From positions 3,424,800 to 3,488,799 of the forward strand of contig CP126122.1 in NCBI GenBank assembly GCA_030123565.1: a stretch of 64,000 nt of DNA. Reading direction: 5' to 3'. The position numbers and the translations under genes were made by a program. Source of the stretch: Nitrospira sp. (GTDB taxonomy: Bacteria > Nitrospirota > Nitrospiria > Nitrospirales > Nitrospiraceae). This document shows, one piece after another, positions 53,164-61,792 of the stretch; within the stretch, counting starts at the first letter, position 1, and each line of letters opens with the position of its first letter. The notes under the pieces were generated by a model. That model ran no database searches, was not told where the DNA came from, and was given only the letters and a program-made list of their open reading frames with translations.

Positions 53164-53675
53164 TTGCTCCCCGCGTTGGTCTGGAGGTTTTTGAGCTCTG
53201 TGTCCGCAGACTGTGCCATCTGCTCGTACTGCGCTCGGGTGTGCAGATTGAACGGGGTGTGTTCGCCTAATTGATATTGGAATTCCGTCGAGATGGCGCC
53301 CTGTAGCGCATGGAGGGCCACTGACAGGGCATAGACAGCGTGCAGGTCAATGGGCTGCTCTTGGGGGTCGACACGGAGCGCCTTCGAAGCTTCCAGTTGA
53401 AACCGATCCGTCTCCAGCTGCAGATCCATGCTTTCCTTCGAGAGGGCGAGGATCCGTTTGGCATCGCTGCTATAGCCGTCCTTCCGGAGTTCGTCAGCAT
53501 GGGCAAGCTCTTCCAGAATGTTAGCCTTGATATCTTCGTATTGCGCGATGAGGCCAAGAAACTTACCTTTGTTACCGGCATGGGCGGGAGTGACGGGTCC
53601 ATAAAGGGTCAGCAGGAGGAGTACCACTGCCCCGAACGACATGGAGGATTCGGCATTCTTGAGTTTAGAAAGCAT
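53160..53675 (-). CDS. Exported helical protein, unknown
   Basis: 171 aa. A hydrophobic signal segment (FGAVVLLLLTLYGPVTPAHA) is followed by helices with heptad-like Leu/Glu spacing. Coupled to the lipoprotein gene by a four-base overlap, so the two may form an envelope pair. Confidence 0.6.
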   Translation of the reverse strand: MLSKLKNAESSMSFGAVVLLLLTLYGPVTPAHAGNKGKFLGLIAQYEDIKANILEELAHADELRKDGYSSDAKRILALSKESMDLQLETDRFQLEASKALRVDPQEQPIDLHAVYALSVALHALQGAISTEFQYQLGEHTPFNLHTRAQYEQMAQSADTELKNLQTNAGSK

Positions 53676-53707
53676 GCGTCAGGCACTCCGATCGGGCTGC
53701 TGCGGTA

Positions 53708-53830
53708 TTAGTAGGTACCGAAGTGGTCTTCGATAGGGTCGAACCTAATCTGATCACGAAACGGTTGAAATTGACTCTCAGAGCGTGAAGTTAGAAACGC
53801 ATCAACCCAATGCACACACTCTGCATCCAT
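53708..53830 (-). CDS. Possible 40-residue peptide
   Basis: A short frame (MDAECVHWVDAFLTSR...) with GAGG five to six bases before the ATG. No family known. It fills a gap between other minus-strand genes; listed only as possible. Confidence 0.25.
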   Translation of the reverse strand: MDAECVHWVDAFLTSRSESQFQPFRDQIRFDPIEDHFGTY

Positions 53831-53926
53831 CGTGGCCTCATGACGATTGCCGCCTGAGGAAACTTCGTATGGCAATCTTCGCAGCATAAGCCTCGGCAAT
53901 GGGCTTTTTTGTGCAGACGCACTACG

Positions 53927-54121
53927 TCACTTCCCCTTCGGCAACAGCCCCTTCCGCTCCAAATCTAGCCAGTGGGCATCGACGAGATCCATCAGGAACG
54001 CTTTGACAGATTTGCTCTGAAGGGCAGCGCCGATCTTCGCTTTGACGATGGTATCCCGCGGCACCTCGCGGAAATTCCAGACTCCCGCCTCGTCTTTGTC
54101 TCGCTCTTTTTCTTTCGCCAT
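53927..54121 (-). CDS. Small charged protein, unknown
   Basis: 64 aa (AKEKERDKDEAGVWNFREVP...), Lys/Glu-rich, with a C-terminal helix (FLMDLVDAHWLDLERKG). Divergent from the ribbon-helix-helix gene; the spacer holds a perfect palindrome. Confidence 0.5.
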   Translation of the reverse strand: MAKEKERDKDEAGVWNFREVPRDTIVKAKIGAALQSKSVKAFLMDLVDAHWLDLERKGLLPKGK

Positions 54122-54164
54122 AGCGGCAGACTGTAGCATTCTGGCCTACACCATTCAACACCTC

Positions 54165-54190
54165 TTGACATCTATACATCATATGATGTA
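54165..54190. promoter_or_regulatory. TTGACA and 16-bp palindrome between divergent genes
   Basis: TTGACA at 54165-54170 is followed by the perfect palindrome TACATCATATGATGTA (54175-54190) just before the ribbon-helix-helix gene. The palindrome is a good operator for a dimeric RHH protein and would cover the -10 region. Confidence 0.55.
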
Positions 54191-54218
54191 AGTACACTTC
54201 ATGAAGGAGGTGAGTTAT

Positions 54219-54371
54219 ATGGCGATGCATCGGATCAACATTCAGGTGACCAAGGCCATGAAAGCCAGGCTGGATGCCTTGAGAGTCCAAGGGACAACCG
54301 CGAGCGGCTACATTCGGAGCCTATTGGAACGGGAACTCAAAACCGCTCCATCGGGGCAGAAAGGACGGTAA
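54219..54371 (+). CDS. Ribbon-helix-helix (CopG-like) protein
   Basis: 50 aa: MAMHRINIQVTKAMKARLDA, then TASGYIRSLLERELK, the strand-helix-helix pattern of RHH repressors. AAGGAGG lies eight bases before ATG 54219. Four bases separate it from the next gene. It probably binds the palindrome at 54175. Confidence 0.7.
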   Translation: MAMHRINIQVTKAMKARLDALRVQGTTASGYIRSLLERELKTAPSGQKGR

Positions 54372-54375
54372 CCTC

Positions 54376-54786
54376 ATGAGCGCAACCAAGACCGTAACAA
54401 CCAATGTTCCGGATCTCATGTCGATCAAAGAGCGGGTTCGCGATGTGGAGGGCGCTGTAAGAATTCGGAAGGGGCAGTTTAGAGAGAGTGATGATTGCCT
54501 GCGTCCTTTCTTTTCCGATGTAGAGGACGAGCTCGTGAAGATTCGAGCAGAGAACGATGTCCATGCAATCTTGGAGTTGACGCGCGACGTGGAGGGGATG
54601 TGCCAGATCGTGGCTAATACGTTCCCCGACGATAGGAATGAGCATTGTATATTCTTGATGGATATTGTGTCGGAGCTCAGAGCGATCAGAACAGGTCTGG
54701 AAGAGCGCTCGATTCCACCCCAACCAAAGAAGCCTTCCAGGACGAAGCGTGCAACAACCGGTCGGTCATTGCGCATGGTTGATTAG
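54376..54786 (+). CDS. Helical protein, unknown, RHH partner
   Basis: 136 aa, alpha-helical with many Asp/Glu, no membrane segment; basic Pro/Lys/Arg tail (PPQPKKPSRTKRATTGR). Starts four bases after the RHH stop, so the two form an operon; 13 bases then separate it from the recombinase gene. Confidence 0.5.
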   Translation: MSATKTVTTNVPDLMSIKERVRDVEGAVRIRKGQFRESDDCLRPFFSDVEDELVKIRAENDVHAILELTRDVEGMCQIVANTFPDDRNEHCIFLMDIVSELRAIRTGLEERSIPPQPKKPSRTKRATTGRSLRMVD

Positions 54787-54799
54787 CCACGGAGGAACT

Positions 54800-55495
54800 A
54801 TGAAGGCCATCGGCTATGTCAGAGTGAGCACGGAGGGGCAGGCCCAGGACGGGATCAGCCTCGACTCGCAACAGGCGAAGATTGCAGCCTGGTGTCAGGT
54901 CAGCGGCTATGAGCTGATCAGCATGTTTATCGACGCCGGCCTCTCAGGCAGTCGCTCTGACAATCGCCCTGGGTTGCAAGAAGCCTTGAACCAGGCCTGT
55001 AGGCATAAGGCTGCCCTCGTGGTGTACAGCCTCAGCCGACTCGCTCGATCGACACGAGATGCCATTCTGTTCAGCGAACGCCTCGATAAGAGCGGCGCCG
55101 ACCTGGTTAGTCTGAGTGAACGGATCGACACGACGACGGCGGCCGGCAAGATGGTGTTCAGGATGTTTTCGGTGTTGGCCGAATTTGAAGCCGATCTGGT
55201 AGCCGAGCGCACGAAAGGTGCCATGGCCCACTTGCGGAGCCAGTCGAAACGGATCAGCGGTCGCATTCCCTTCGGTTACGATCTCGCCGCGGATGGGGAA
55301 ACTCTTTCGCCCAATCCCTTGGAGCAGGAGGGCCTTCGGTTGATCAACACCCTTCGGTTGAAGGGCATGGGGCGACGACGAATCGCGGCACGACTGAACG
55401 CGGAGGGGGTCCCGACGAAAACAGGGGCACCCTGGTCTCATCAAGCTATTGGCGGAATCTTGAAACGCTCCCTTGCGGTCGCCCAGACAGCCTGA
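54800..55495 (+). CDS. Serine recombinase (resolvase/invertase)
   Basis: 231 aa. Resolvase domain: AIGYVRVSTEGQAQDGISLD with the catalytic Ser (VRVST), YSLSRLARSTRDA, and EFEADLVAERTKGAM; then a short C-terminal HTH (RIAARLNAEGVPTKTG). It could resolve multimers or drive an inversion. GGAGGA before ATG. Confidence 0.88.
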   Translation: MKAIGYVRVSTEGQAQDGISLDSQQAKIAAWCQVSGYELISMFIDAGLSGSRSDNRPGLQEALNQACRHKAALVVYSLSRLARSTRDAILFSERLDKSGADLVSLSERIDTTTAAGKMVFRMFSVLAEFEADLVAERTKGAMAHLRSQSKRISGRIPFGYDLAADGETLSPNPLEQEGLRLINTLRLKGMGRRRIAARLNAEGVPTKTGAPWSHQAIGGILKRSLAVAQTA

Positions 55496-55590
55496 TACAG
55501 AGTAACCCCTCGGCCTAGGGTAGCTCCCGAACAGCCGTTCCCGACGGCCTGGCCGAGGTCCTTTTCGGGTCGCTCCAGGGGAAGGGGCAT

Positions 55591-56340
55591 ATGTCAGGAA
55601 AAGAATCGAAAAAATCGCGTACAGTCGCCACTCATTCTCCTAAACCAGACGGGCATACTGGGGGGCGGCATCACTGGGTGGCCTCCCATGCACCCATCAA
55701 TCCTATAAATATAGACAAGAAATTCTCTCCTATAACTCTCCATGACCGGGTTGCATCGACATTCTTCAATGATGAATATTGGAAGGATGTCCGCAAGCTC
55801 ACGGACGAACTTAAGAAAACGAATCCCCAAGAACTGGAGAACAAATCTCTCATCTGGCTGTCTGACAGCTGGGTAGCAAGGAAATGGCAACTCCCTGCTG
55901 TCATCAACAATTATGAAAGAGTATCGTATTGGATGGAAATACTTGAGGATAAGGCACGGCGCTGTGCATCCCCAATAGAACTGCCTGGAATTGACCAAGG
56001 CCGCTACTTGTTCATGAGGGTAGACCTAACGGAGACCTCGGAGGACCTTCAGCGACTATTTTCAATTATTCTCGAAATATGGAAAAAATCCGATGCTCCC
56101 TCACGCCGCAATCGCATGCCCAAAGTAGACAAGTGGAAAATATGGCACATGGCACACCGAGAGAAGAAAAACTGCCATCAAATTACTAGGGAACTCTTTA
56201 GGCTTAAAGAGCCTGCTGCCTACAGTCCGGAGACCGATCGTAGATACAAACAAGTGTGTGCGGCCCTCAAAAATGCCGAGGAAATACTCGATCAAGTCAC
56301 CCGAGAAGCATCTAACAGAACCACAATAGTGCAGTCTTAA
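55591..56340 (+). CDS. Unknown protein
   Basis: 249 aa, soluble, Trp/Lys-rich. An N-terminal basic low-complexity part (SGKESKKSRTVATHSPKPDG) is followed by a helical body and a C-terminal helix-turn-helix-like stretch (HMAHREKKNCHQITRELF). Not recognised. Base composition is lower in GC than its neighbours. Confidence 0.5.
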   Translation: MSGKESKKSRTVATHSPKPDGHTGGRHHWVASHAPINPINIDKKFSPITLHDRVASTFFNDEYWKDVRKLTDELKKTNPQELENKSLIWLSDSWVARKWQLPAVINNYERVSYWMEILEDKARRCASPIELPGIDQGRYLFMRVDLTETSEDLQRLFSIILEIWKKSDAPSRRNRMPKVDKWKIWHMAHREKKNCHQITRELFRLKEPAAYSPETDRRYKQVCAALKNAEEILDQVTREASNRTTIVQS

Positions 56341-56498
56341 TAATCCTTCGTTCTACCCCAAAGCTCCCCCAAATGGGCTCAATCCGTGTGGAGGTTTAAG
56401 GCCGACCCTTATACCTCCATTTATTCCATTGGCCTCCTGCAATACTCTCCAGTCTAGCTCACGCAAGACGTGCATCTACGGAACTGGAGAATATAACT

Positions 56499-56693
56499 AT
56501 GGAGTTGATCACAGCTCATGGAGCGGGAGAATTGTTCAAGCTCTCGCCCTTCACTATTCGACGATTGGGGTACAGGGGTGCAATCAAAGAGTATCGCTGT
56601 GGAAAGGCTGTCCGTTATAGCCCGGAGGAAATCATGCGCTGGATGGCAGGATCTGAACGAAAACTCCCGTTGAACGAACTACAGTCAAAATAA
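56499..56693 (+). CDS. Small HTH DNA-binding protein
   Basis: 64 aa with AGELFKLSPFTIRRLGYRGAI and RYSPEEIMRWMA, an HTH_17/excisionase-like fold. It stands before the replication module and may regulate it. Confidence 0.6.
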   Translation: MELITAHGAGELFKLSPFTIRRLGYRGAIKEYRCGKAVRYSPEEIMRWMAGSERKLPLNELQSK

Positions 56694-56741
56694 AACCCCA
56701 CCGAGGGCCAACTCGATGGGGTCAATCGAAAGGATGCTGCA

Positions 56742-57068
56742 ATGCCGAACCGTACCACGATCAAGAGCACACTTCAACGACCAACCGACAAAATTGATTT
56801 CCCTACTAGCGACGCCTGGCGCGATCATTACGCCGCCCAAGGACTGACCTACCCATCACCAAGTGCTAATCGCAAACCGAAGCTTTTTGTGGACCAAGTA
56901 GTCGACGCGATCAGGCAGGAACTCCTCGGCTGGAAATCTAAAGCCATCCAACTTGAGTCCCGGTGCGCCGCATTGGAATCAGAAGTAAACCGGCTTCAGG
57001 ATCTGCTGACGGGACGCCAGGGGTCGGCCGCGAGGCTTACGGCGACACCTTTGAGCGGCTGCGCCTAG
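56742..57068 (+). CDS. Coiled-coil small protein, unknown
   Basis: 108 aa. The middle has an Asp-rich segment, then a coiled coil (QLESRCAALESEVNRLQDLL). It ends 17 bases before the replication-like gene. Function unknown. Confidence 0.5.
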   Translation: MPNRTTIKSTLQRPTDKIDFPTSDAWRDHYAAQGLTYPSPSANRKPKLFVDQVVDAIRQELLGWKSKAIQLESRCAALESEVNRLQDLLTGRQGSAARLTATPLSGCA

Positions 57069-57085
57069 GTTCTTCTGAGGAAATT

Positions 57086-58036
57086 ATGGGACGTTACCGA
57101 AAGATCGATACCAAAATCTGGAACGACCAAAACTTCCAGGCCTTCACTGACGATGGCAAACTCGCGTTCCTCTTTCTCTTGACCCACCCTCACATGACCG
57201 CGATTGGAGCCATGCGAGCCACGATTCCAGGTCTCGCCGCGGAACTGGGATGGCCATTGAAACGGTTTCGCGTTGCCATACAGGCACCGCTTTCCAAGGC
57301 CATGATCGAGGTGAACGAGAAAGCGTGCTATATCGCCCTTCCCAAATTCCTTCGATACAACGAGCCGGAAGGCCCCAACTCAGTCATCAAGGCGTGGCCG
57401 CAGGCGTTGAACCTGATTCCAGAATGCCCTGAGAAGGCGACACTTATCACGAGATGCCGAGCCTACCTCCATAGTCGCTCAGACGCCTTCAGGCATGCCA
57501 TCGGGGATGCCATGGGACATGCCATGTCGGATGGCACCGCAGATGCCAAGTCAGAACCATGCCCGATCCAGGAGCAGGAGCAGGAGCAGGAGCAGGATAC
57601 TCTTTCGGCGGCCGAAGCTGACTTCGATGAGTTTTGGGAGTGCTATCCAAAGCGGACTGGAAAGCGACTAGGAAAACCAGAGGCGCGAGTAAAGTACCGC
57701 CAGCTCAAGCCCAACGATCGGCCCCTTGTGCTGATCGCCGCTCGGAATTACGCCGCAAGCGAGATGGTCCAGAAGGGCATCGGGATTAAAGACCCGCATC
57801 GGTGGTTACGTGCCGGCAAAGATAGCGAACCCTGGCGGGATTGGATTGAACCAGAACAGGCTTCTCTCACACAGAGCCACGGCCTTTCTCTGACCTGCAC
57901 CAAGCGCGTTCAATCCCCTGACGATCGGTTCTTGCGTCCCTGTGGTCAACCCGCAACACCGCAAAGCAGGCCCACCGAACCCCGATGCGCCGCCCATTTC
58001 GCACAGGCACAAAGCTTAGGAGCCACTGCATGTTGA
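57086..58036 (+). CDS. Phage-type replication protein with EQ-repeat linker
   Basis: 316 aa. N-terminal winged-helix-like region (RYRKIDTKIWNDQNFQAFTDD) as in phage replisome organisers, then a QEQEQEQEQ linker made of GAGCAG repeats (57569-57595), then a DnaD-like C-terminus (FDEFWECYPKRTGK). ATG 57086 has GAGGAA before it. It overlaps the DnaB-type gene by seven bases and would load that helicase. Confidence 0.7.
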   Translation: MGRYRKIDTKIWNDQNFQAFTDDGKLAFLFLLTHPHMTAIGAMRATIPGLAAELGWPLKRFRVAIQAPLSKAMIEVNEKACYIALPKFLRYNEPEGPNSVIKAWPQALNLIPECPEKATLITRCRAYLHSRSDAFRHAIGDAMGHAMSDGTADAKSEPCPIQEQEQEQEQDTLSAAEADFDEFWECYPKRTGKRLGKPEARVKYRQLKPNDRPLVLIAARNYAASEMVQKGIGIKDPHRWLRAGKDSEPWRDWIEPEQASLTQSHGLSLTCTKRVQSPDDRFLRPCGQPATPQSRPTEPRCAAHFAQAQSLGATAC

Positions 58037-59352
58037 TCGCTGACGCGCCTCGAGTTCAACCGCATGACCTGGAGGCCGAACAAGCCATTCTGGGAGCCGT
58101 GTTGCTCAACCCTGCTGCACTATCACGAGCTCAAGAGTTCCTGACCTGTGATGACTTCTACCAAAGCCGGTATCGAACCATTTTTGAGGCCCTGTCGGAT
58201 CTCGCAGGACGGAACGAGGGGATCGATCTGGTCACCTTGGGAGATCAGCTTGAGTGCAAGAGTCAGCTGGAGAAGATCGGTGGACGAGGCGCTCTAGCCG
58301 AGCTGCTCACGACAGTCGGATCCGCCGCAAACATCGAGCATCATGCCCGTATCGTCCGCGATTGTGCCACCCGTCGGCGCCTCATTCGATTCGCGGCCGA
58401 AGTGGCGCAGGGTGCGTATGAAAAAGCTCCCACTGTTGACCTTCTCCAGGAGGCCGAACGAAAACTGTTTCAGATCTCTTCCGGACGGGATGAAAAAACC
58501 TGGTGCTCGCTTGCCGAGATCTCCAACGAAACGGTCGAATACGTCGATCGAATGTCGAAACGCACCGAAGCGGTGATCGGAATTCCCACGGGCTTCCCAT
58601 CGCTAGACACTCTCCTCGGGGGCTGGCAGCGCTCTGACCTCATCATCGTGGCCGCCAGGCCCAGTATGGGGAAAACCTCATTTGCGCTCGGTTCGGCATT
58701 AGTCGCGGCCACTGCCGGATACCGGGTGGGTGTGCTCTCCCTTGAAATGTCACGGCGGCAGCTCGGGCTCAGACTGCATGGGATGGGCGCTCCGATCGAT
58801 ATTCATGCGCTGAAAACGGGATCCCTGAGCCCGCAAGGCTGGTGCCACCTCGCGAATGCAGCCCAACAGCTTGAATCTCTCCCCTTTTGGATCGACGATT
58901 CATCCGTACTCACCGTCGAACAAGTTGCTGCGAAGGCACGCCATCTCAAGGCGATGAAGGGATTGGATCTATTAGTCGTTGATTATCTGCAGCTTCTCAA
59001 CATCCACCGAGCTGAATCGAGACAACAGGGGGTGGCAGACGCCTCTCGTAAACTTAAGCTGTTGGCCAAGGATCTGGACATTCCTGTGATCGTGCTCTCC
59101 CAGCTTTCACGGGACTGTGACAAACGGCCGGACTCAAGACCCGTGCTCGCAGACCTTCGAGATTCTGGCGCGATTGAGCAGGATGCGGACGTAGTGCTCT
59201 TTCTGTACCGAGAGGAGGTTTATCGCCCAGAGACAGAGGAGAAGGGCATCGCAGAGGTCCTTATTCGCAAACATCGAAACGGCCCGATCGGCGATCTTCG
59301 CCTTAAATTCGTGGACCGGTTCGCCAGATTTGAAGAGCTGCCGGCGGACTGA
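58030..59352 (+). CDS. dnaB: DnaB-type replicative helicase
   Basis: 440 aa. N-terminal DnaB domain (PHDLEAEQAILGAVLLNP), Walker A AARPSMGKTSFALG, Walker B DLLVVDYLQLL, and DLRDSGAIEQDADVVLFL. It unwinds the fork; this copy is element-encoded. AGGAG lies eight bases before ATG 58030. It follows the replication protein directly. Confidence 0.92.
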   Translation: MLIADAPRVQPHDLEAEQAILGAVLLNPAALSRAQEFLTCDDFYQSRYRTIFEALSDLAGRNEGIDLVTLGDQLECKSQLEKIGGRGALAELLTTVGSAANIEHHARIVRDCATRRRLIRFAAEVAQGAYEKAPTVDLLQEAERKLFQISSGRDEKTWCSLAEISNETVEYVDRMSKRTEAVIGIPTGFPSLDTLLGGWQRSDLIIVAARPSMGKTSFALGSALVAATAGYRVGVLSLEMSRRQLGLRLHGMGAPIDIHALKTGSLSPQGWCHLANAAQQLESLPFWIDDSSVLTVEQVAAKARHLKAMKGLDLLVVDYLQLLNIHRAESRQQGVADASRKLKLLAKDLDIPVIVLSQLSRDCDKRPDSRPVLADLRDSGAIEQDADVVLFLYREEVYRPETEEKGIAEVLIRKHRNGPIGDLRLKFVDRFARFEELPAD

Positions 59353-59355
59353 GCG

Positions 59356-59664
59356 ATGAGAGAGATTCAAGCCGCCATTGTGCAACCAGACAACCCCGTG
59401 GCCCTCGAAGTGATGACACCGGAAGAGGCGGCAGTCTTTCTGCGGGTATCACGGTCAACGATCTATCAGCGTCCCGACATTCCACGGCATCGCCTCCCGG
59501 GATCCCGGCAGATACGGTTTCTGAGGTCTGAATTGCTGGCTTGGCTGAAAGGGGAGTTTGTAGGAGAACACGAAGCAGAGTCCGCGGGGGATGGCAAACG
59601 ACCTCTCCTGACACTTGCGGCAGCGCAGAAGCCCGTATACCATCGCTCGGCACGATATCGATAG
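59356..59664 (+). CDS. Excisionase-like HTH protein of element B
   Basis: 102 aa with VMTPEEAAVFLRVSRSTIYQRP and RFLRSELLAWLKGEF, an HTH_17-type DNA-binding fold. Starts three bases after dnaB and ends five bases before the integrase, so it should serve as the excision factor. Confidence 0.75.
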   Translation: MREIQAAIVQPDNPVALEVMTPEEAAVFLRVSRSTIYQRPDIPRHRLPGSRQIRFLRSELLAWLKGEFVGEHEAESAGDGKRPLLTLAAAQKPVYHRSARYR

Positions 59665-59669
59665 CACCC

Positions 59670-60899
59670 ATGGCCTATACGATCAACAAACGACGCACAC
59701 AAAAAGGCATTGCCTTCGACTTGTACGTGCGATGGAAGGGCCAGCGGTATCGGCCCCTCTTGGGGTACGACTTAAGCGCGGAAGAGGCTGAGCGCTGCGC
59801 AATTGCGATGATCGCCAAGATTCATAGCGGGGCGCATGCCCTTCCGGTCAGAACATCATGCTCCACGCTGCGGGAGTTCCTTCCCACCTACTGGCAATCG
59901 CTTCGCGTAAAGCATCGTATCGACCTGCGCCGCCCGGAAACGATCTTGGAAACCCACCTGCTTCCTCGCTTCGGAGATCGGCCGTTAGACTCGTTAACTC
60001 CTGAAGACGGCCAAAACTACGTTGCGACACGGCTCGACGCGAAAGCAGCGCCGGGAACGATCCGCAAAGAATGGGGCGTGCTCATGCGCATCCTGAATCT
60101 CGCAGTCGATTTCGAAAAGTTGGATCGGAACCGTCTGAAGCGTGTTCAACTTCCCGACGTCGCCCGTCGGGAGCGCGTGGCCACGAATGAGGAACTGTCA
60201 GCAATCCAAGCCCAGGCGGCTAAGCGACAGCCGTATAAGATCCTGGGGCGGATCTACGATCCTGCCGAGTTCTGGCGGATTACTCAGATTGCTCTCCATA
60301 CCGGCCTCAGAGAGGCCAAGATCCTCGAAATCGACCGATCCTGGCTTCGACAGCGGGATGACGGCTGGTGGCTCATCCTGCCGCCTTCTCGGACGCGCCT
60401 GAAGGGTACGCCGCGGGAATTGCCCCTGAATCATCTGGCCTATCAAGCACTCCGCCCGGAGGTCGCATCGATCGATGGACCTATCTTCGCCAACTGGTCT
60501 GCTGACGCTTTCGGGCACCAATGGCATCGGACCTGTAAAGCAGCCAAGGTGCAGGACCTGCACTTCCACGATCTCCGACACACCTTCACGACACGCCTTC
60601 AAAACCTCGGGGTGAGTTTGGAGATTCGCTCGGCCTTGCTTGGGCACAGCACCAAGGCCGTCATGACGAGCCAGTATTCACATGGTGGACGAGGCTGGAA
60701 TCTGAAGCTTCGCGACGCTGTGACGCAGCTAGAAACTACGTACACCATGCCTGTTTTGTCCTATGGATTGTCCTATGAGAGCTCAGCCCTCGTCAGGGCA
60801 GAAGTGAGGAAGGTTGCGAACTCTGCGGAAGATCAGGGAAAAGGTTGGTGGTCCCAACGGGATTTGAACCCGTGTCTGAGCCTTGAGAGTCGATACTAA
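59670..60899 (+). CDS. int: Tyrosine integrase of element B
   Basis: 409 aa. Catalytic residues in HTGLREAKI (Arg), HFHDLRHTFTT (His-x-x-Arg), ALLGHSTKAVMTSQYSHG (His and Tyr). The final residues (GWWSQRDLNPCLSLESRY) are encoded by the tRNA-like core itself (60846-60889), so integration defines the protein's tail. ATG 59670. Confidence 0.9.
   Translation: MAYTINKRRTQKGIAFDLYVRWKGQRYRPLLGYDLSAEEAERCAIAMIAKIHSGAHALPVRTSCSTLREFLPTYWQSLRVKHRIDLRRPETILETHLLPRFGDRPLDSLTPEDGQNYVATRLDAKAAPGTIRKEWGVLMRILNLAVDFEKLDRNRLKRVQLPDVARRERVATNEELSAIQAQAAKRQPYKILGRIYDPAEFWRITQIALHTGLREAKILEIDRSWLRQRDDGWWLILPPSRTRLKGTPRELPLNHLAYQALRPEVASIDGPIFANWSADAFGHQWHRTCKAAKVQDLHFHDLRHTFTTRLQNLGVSLEIRSALLGHSTKAVMTSQYSHGGRGWNLKLRDAVTQLETTYTMPVLSYGLSYESSALVRAEVRKVANSAEDQGKGWWSQRDLNPCLSLESRY
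60846..60889 (-). repeat. tRNA 3'-half attachment core, copy 3
   Basis: Same 44 bases as copies 1 and 2. It lies inside the 3' end of the element B integrase gene. The sequence after it (TCGATACTAAG) shares only TCGA with copy 1. Confidence 0.8.
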
Positions 60900-61321
60900 G
60901 TAGTTTTCACAGCGGCTTGATTTTGCGAAGGTTTCCCCGTTTTTTCTTTCAAATTGATCGGTTAACGACATTCTGTGGGTTCTATTGCTTCGAACCAATA
61001 TTAGGCATTTTGAGATTTTCTAGCACAAATCTAGCACACGGATTGTGAACCATTTTCCCCACCGCCCAATATGCACAAACTACTTTTAGTTTTCCACTTT
61101 TGCCCAAATCTCCTTCTCGTGGTTTCCTCGCATTGCCCTTTTATGGGGTCTCACTGCTGTTTAGCCGTGGGCTCTATAGAGCCCAGAGCTGCAAATAAAT
61201 TATAAATATAACAATGCGTTGTACACATAATTATACTGCAAACAGTATCAAATATGTATTTTTAATCCTGGATACAGTATAAATTTTAACAAAATTATAC
61301 TGTTTACGATATAATCGTCTC
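60890..61321. other. Left arm of element C and AT-rich operator region
   Basis: 60890-61040 resembles 32893-33045, including TAGCACAAATCTAGCACACG at 61021-61040. From about 61190 the sequence is AT-rich and holds ATACTG-CAAA-CAGTAT (61233-61248), ATACAGTAT (61272-61280) and ATACTG-TTTA-CGATAT (61297-61312), likely operators of the XRE antitoxin gene that follows. No gene. Confidence 0.6.
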
Positions 61322-61792
61322 ATGAAAAGCAAACTTGTCACGATCCTTGATGAGATAGCATTATCCGGCCTTACTGTTATACCTCCCACAGAGGCAAACA
61401 AACGCTCGCCCGGGGATTGGATACGCATCCTGCGGAACCATTTAAGAATGACCCAAAGGGAACTTGCACAACGCGCAAAGATTACGCAACCCAACCTTGC
61501 CGCCATTGAGTCAGGAAAAGTTGATCCGCAGGTGGAAACTCTTCGGCGAGTCTATGAAGGTCTTTACTGCACTCTATCTGTTGAGCCTAGACCCCAAAAG
61601 CCCCTTGAGGAAATACTCCGAGGACGGGCACGCGCGATTGCTCTGAAGCGTCTTAAGCATACAATGGGCACGATGGCGCTTGAAAAACAGGCCCCTGAGG
61701 AAGAAACATTTCGGCAGTTGCTCGAAAAAAGTACGGACAACATTCTGCGTAGTACTCGAAAACGCATATCAGACAAGAATCATGACAGATGA
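61322..61792 (+). CDS. XRE antitoxin, mobile mystery protein A-type
   Basis: 156 aa with an XRE helix-turn-helix (MTQRELAQRAKITQPNLAAI). The pair XRE + Fic in this order is the mobile mystery A/B set. It overlaps the Fic gene by 11 bases and probably binds the three ATACTG palindromes upstream. AT-richer than element B. Confidence 0.85.
   Translation: MKSKLVTILDEIALSGLTVIPPTEANKRSPGDWIRILRNHLRMTQRELAQRAKITQPNLAAIESGKVDPQVETLRRVYEGLYCTLSVEPRPQKPLEEILRGRARAIALKRLKHTMGTMALEKQAPEEETFRQLLEKSTDNILRSTRKRISDKNHDR

Larger units (their letters stand above)
42134..60845. mobile_element. Integrative element B (probably composite)
   Basis: Bounded by copies 2 and 3 of the 44-bp core. The left arm (42178-42290) is repeated in part at 47953-48076 without the tRNA half, which suggests two fused elements: B1 (phage-like small genes plus the His-Xaa-Ser system) and B2 (Fic, SNase, AP2/PilZ genes, recombinase, replication module, excisionase, integrase). 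The only integrase is at the right end. Confidence 0.65.

Noticed and set aside
60846..60889. tmRNA 3' end instead of tRNA
   Set aside because: The 4-base variable region, T-arm and anticodon-loop spacing fit an ordinary tRNA; no tag reading frame or tmRNA 5' sequence is near.
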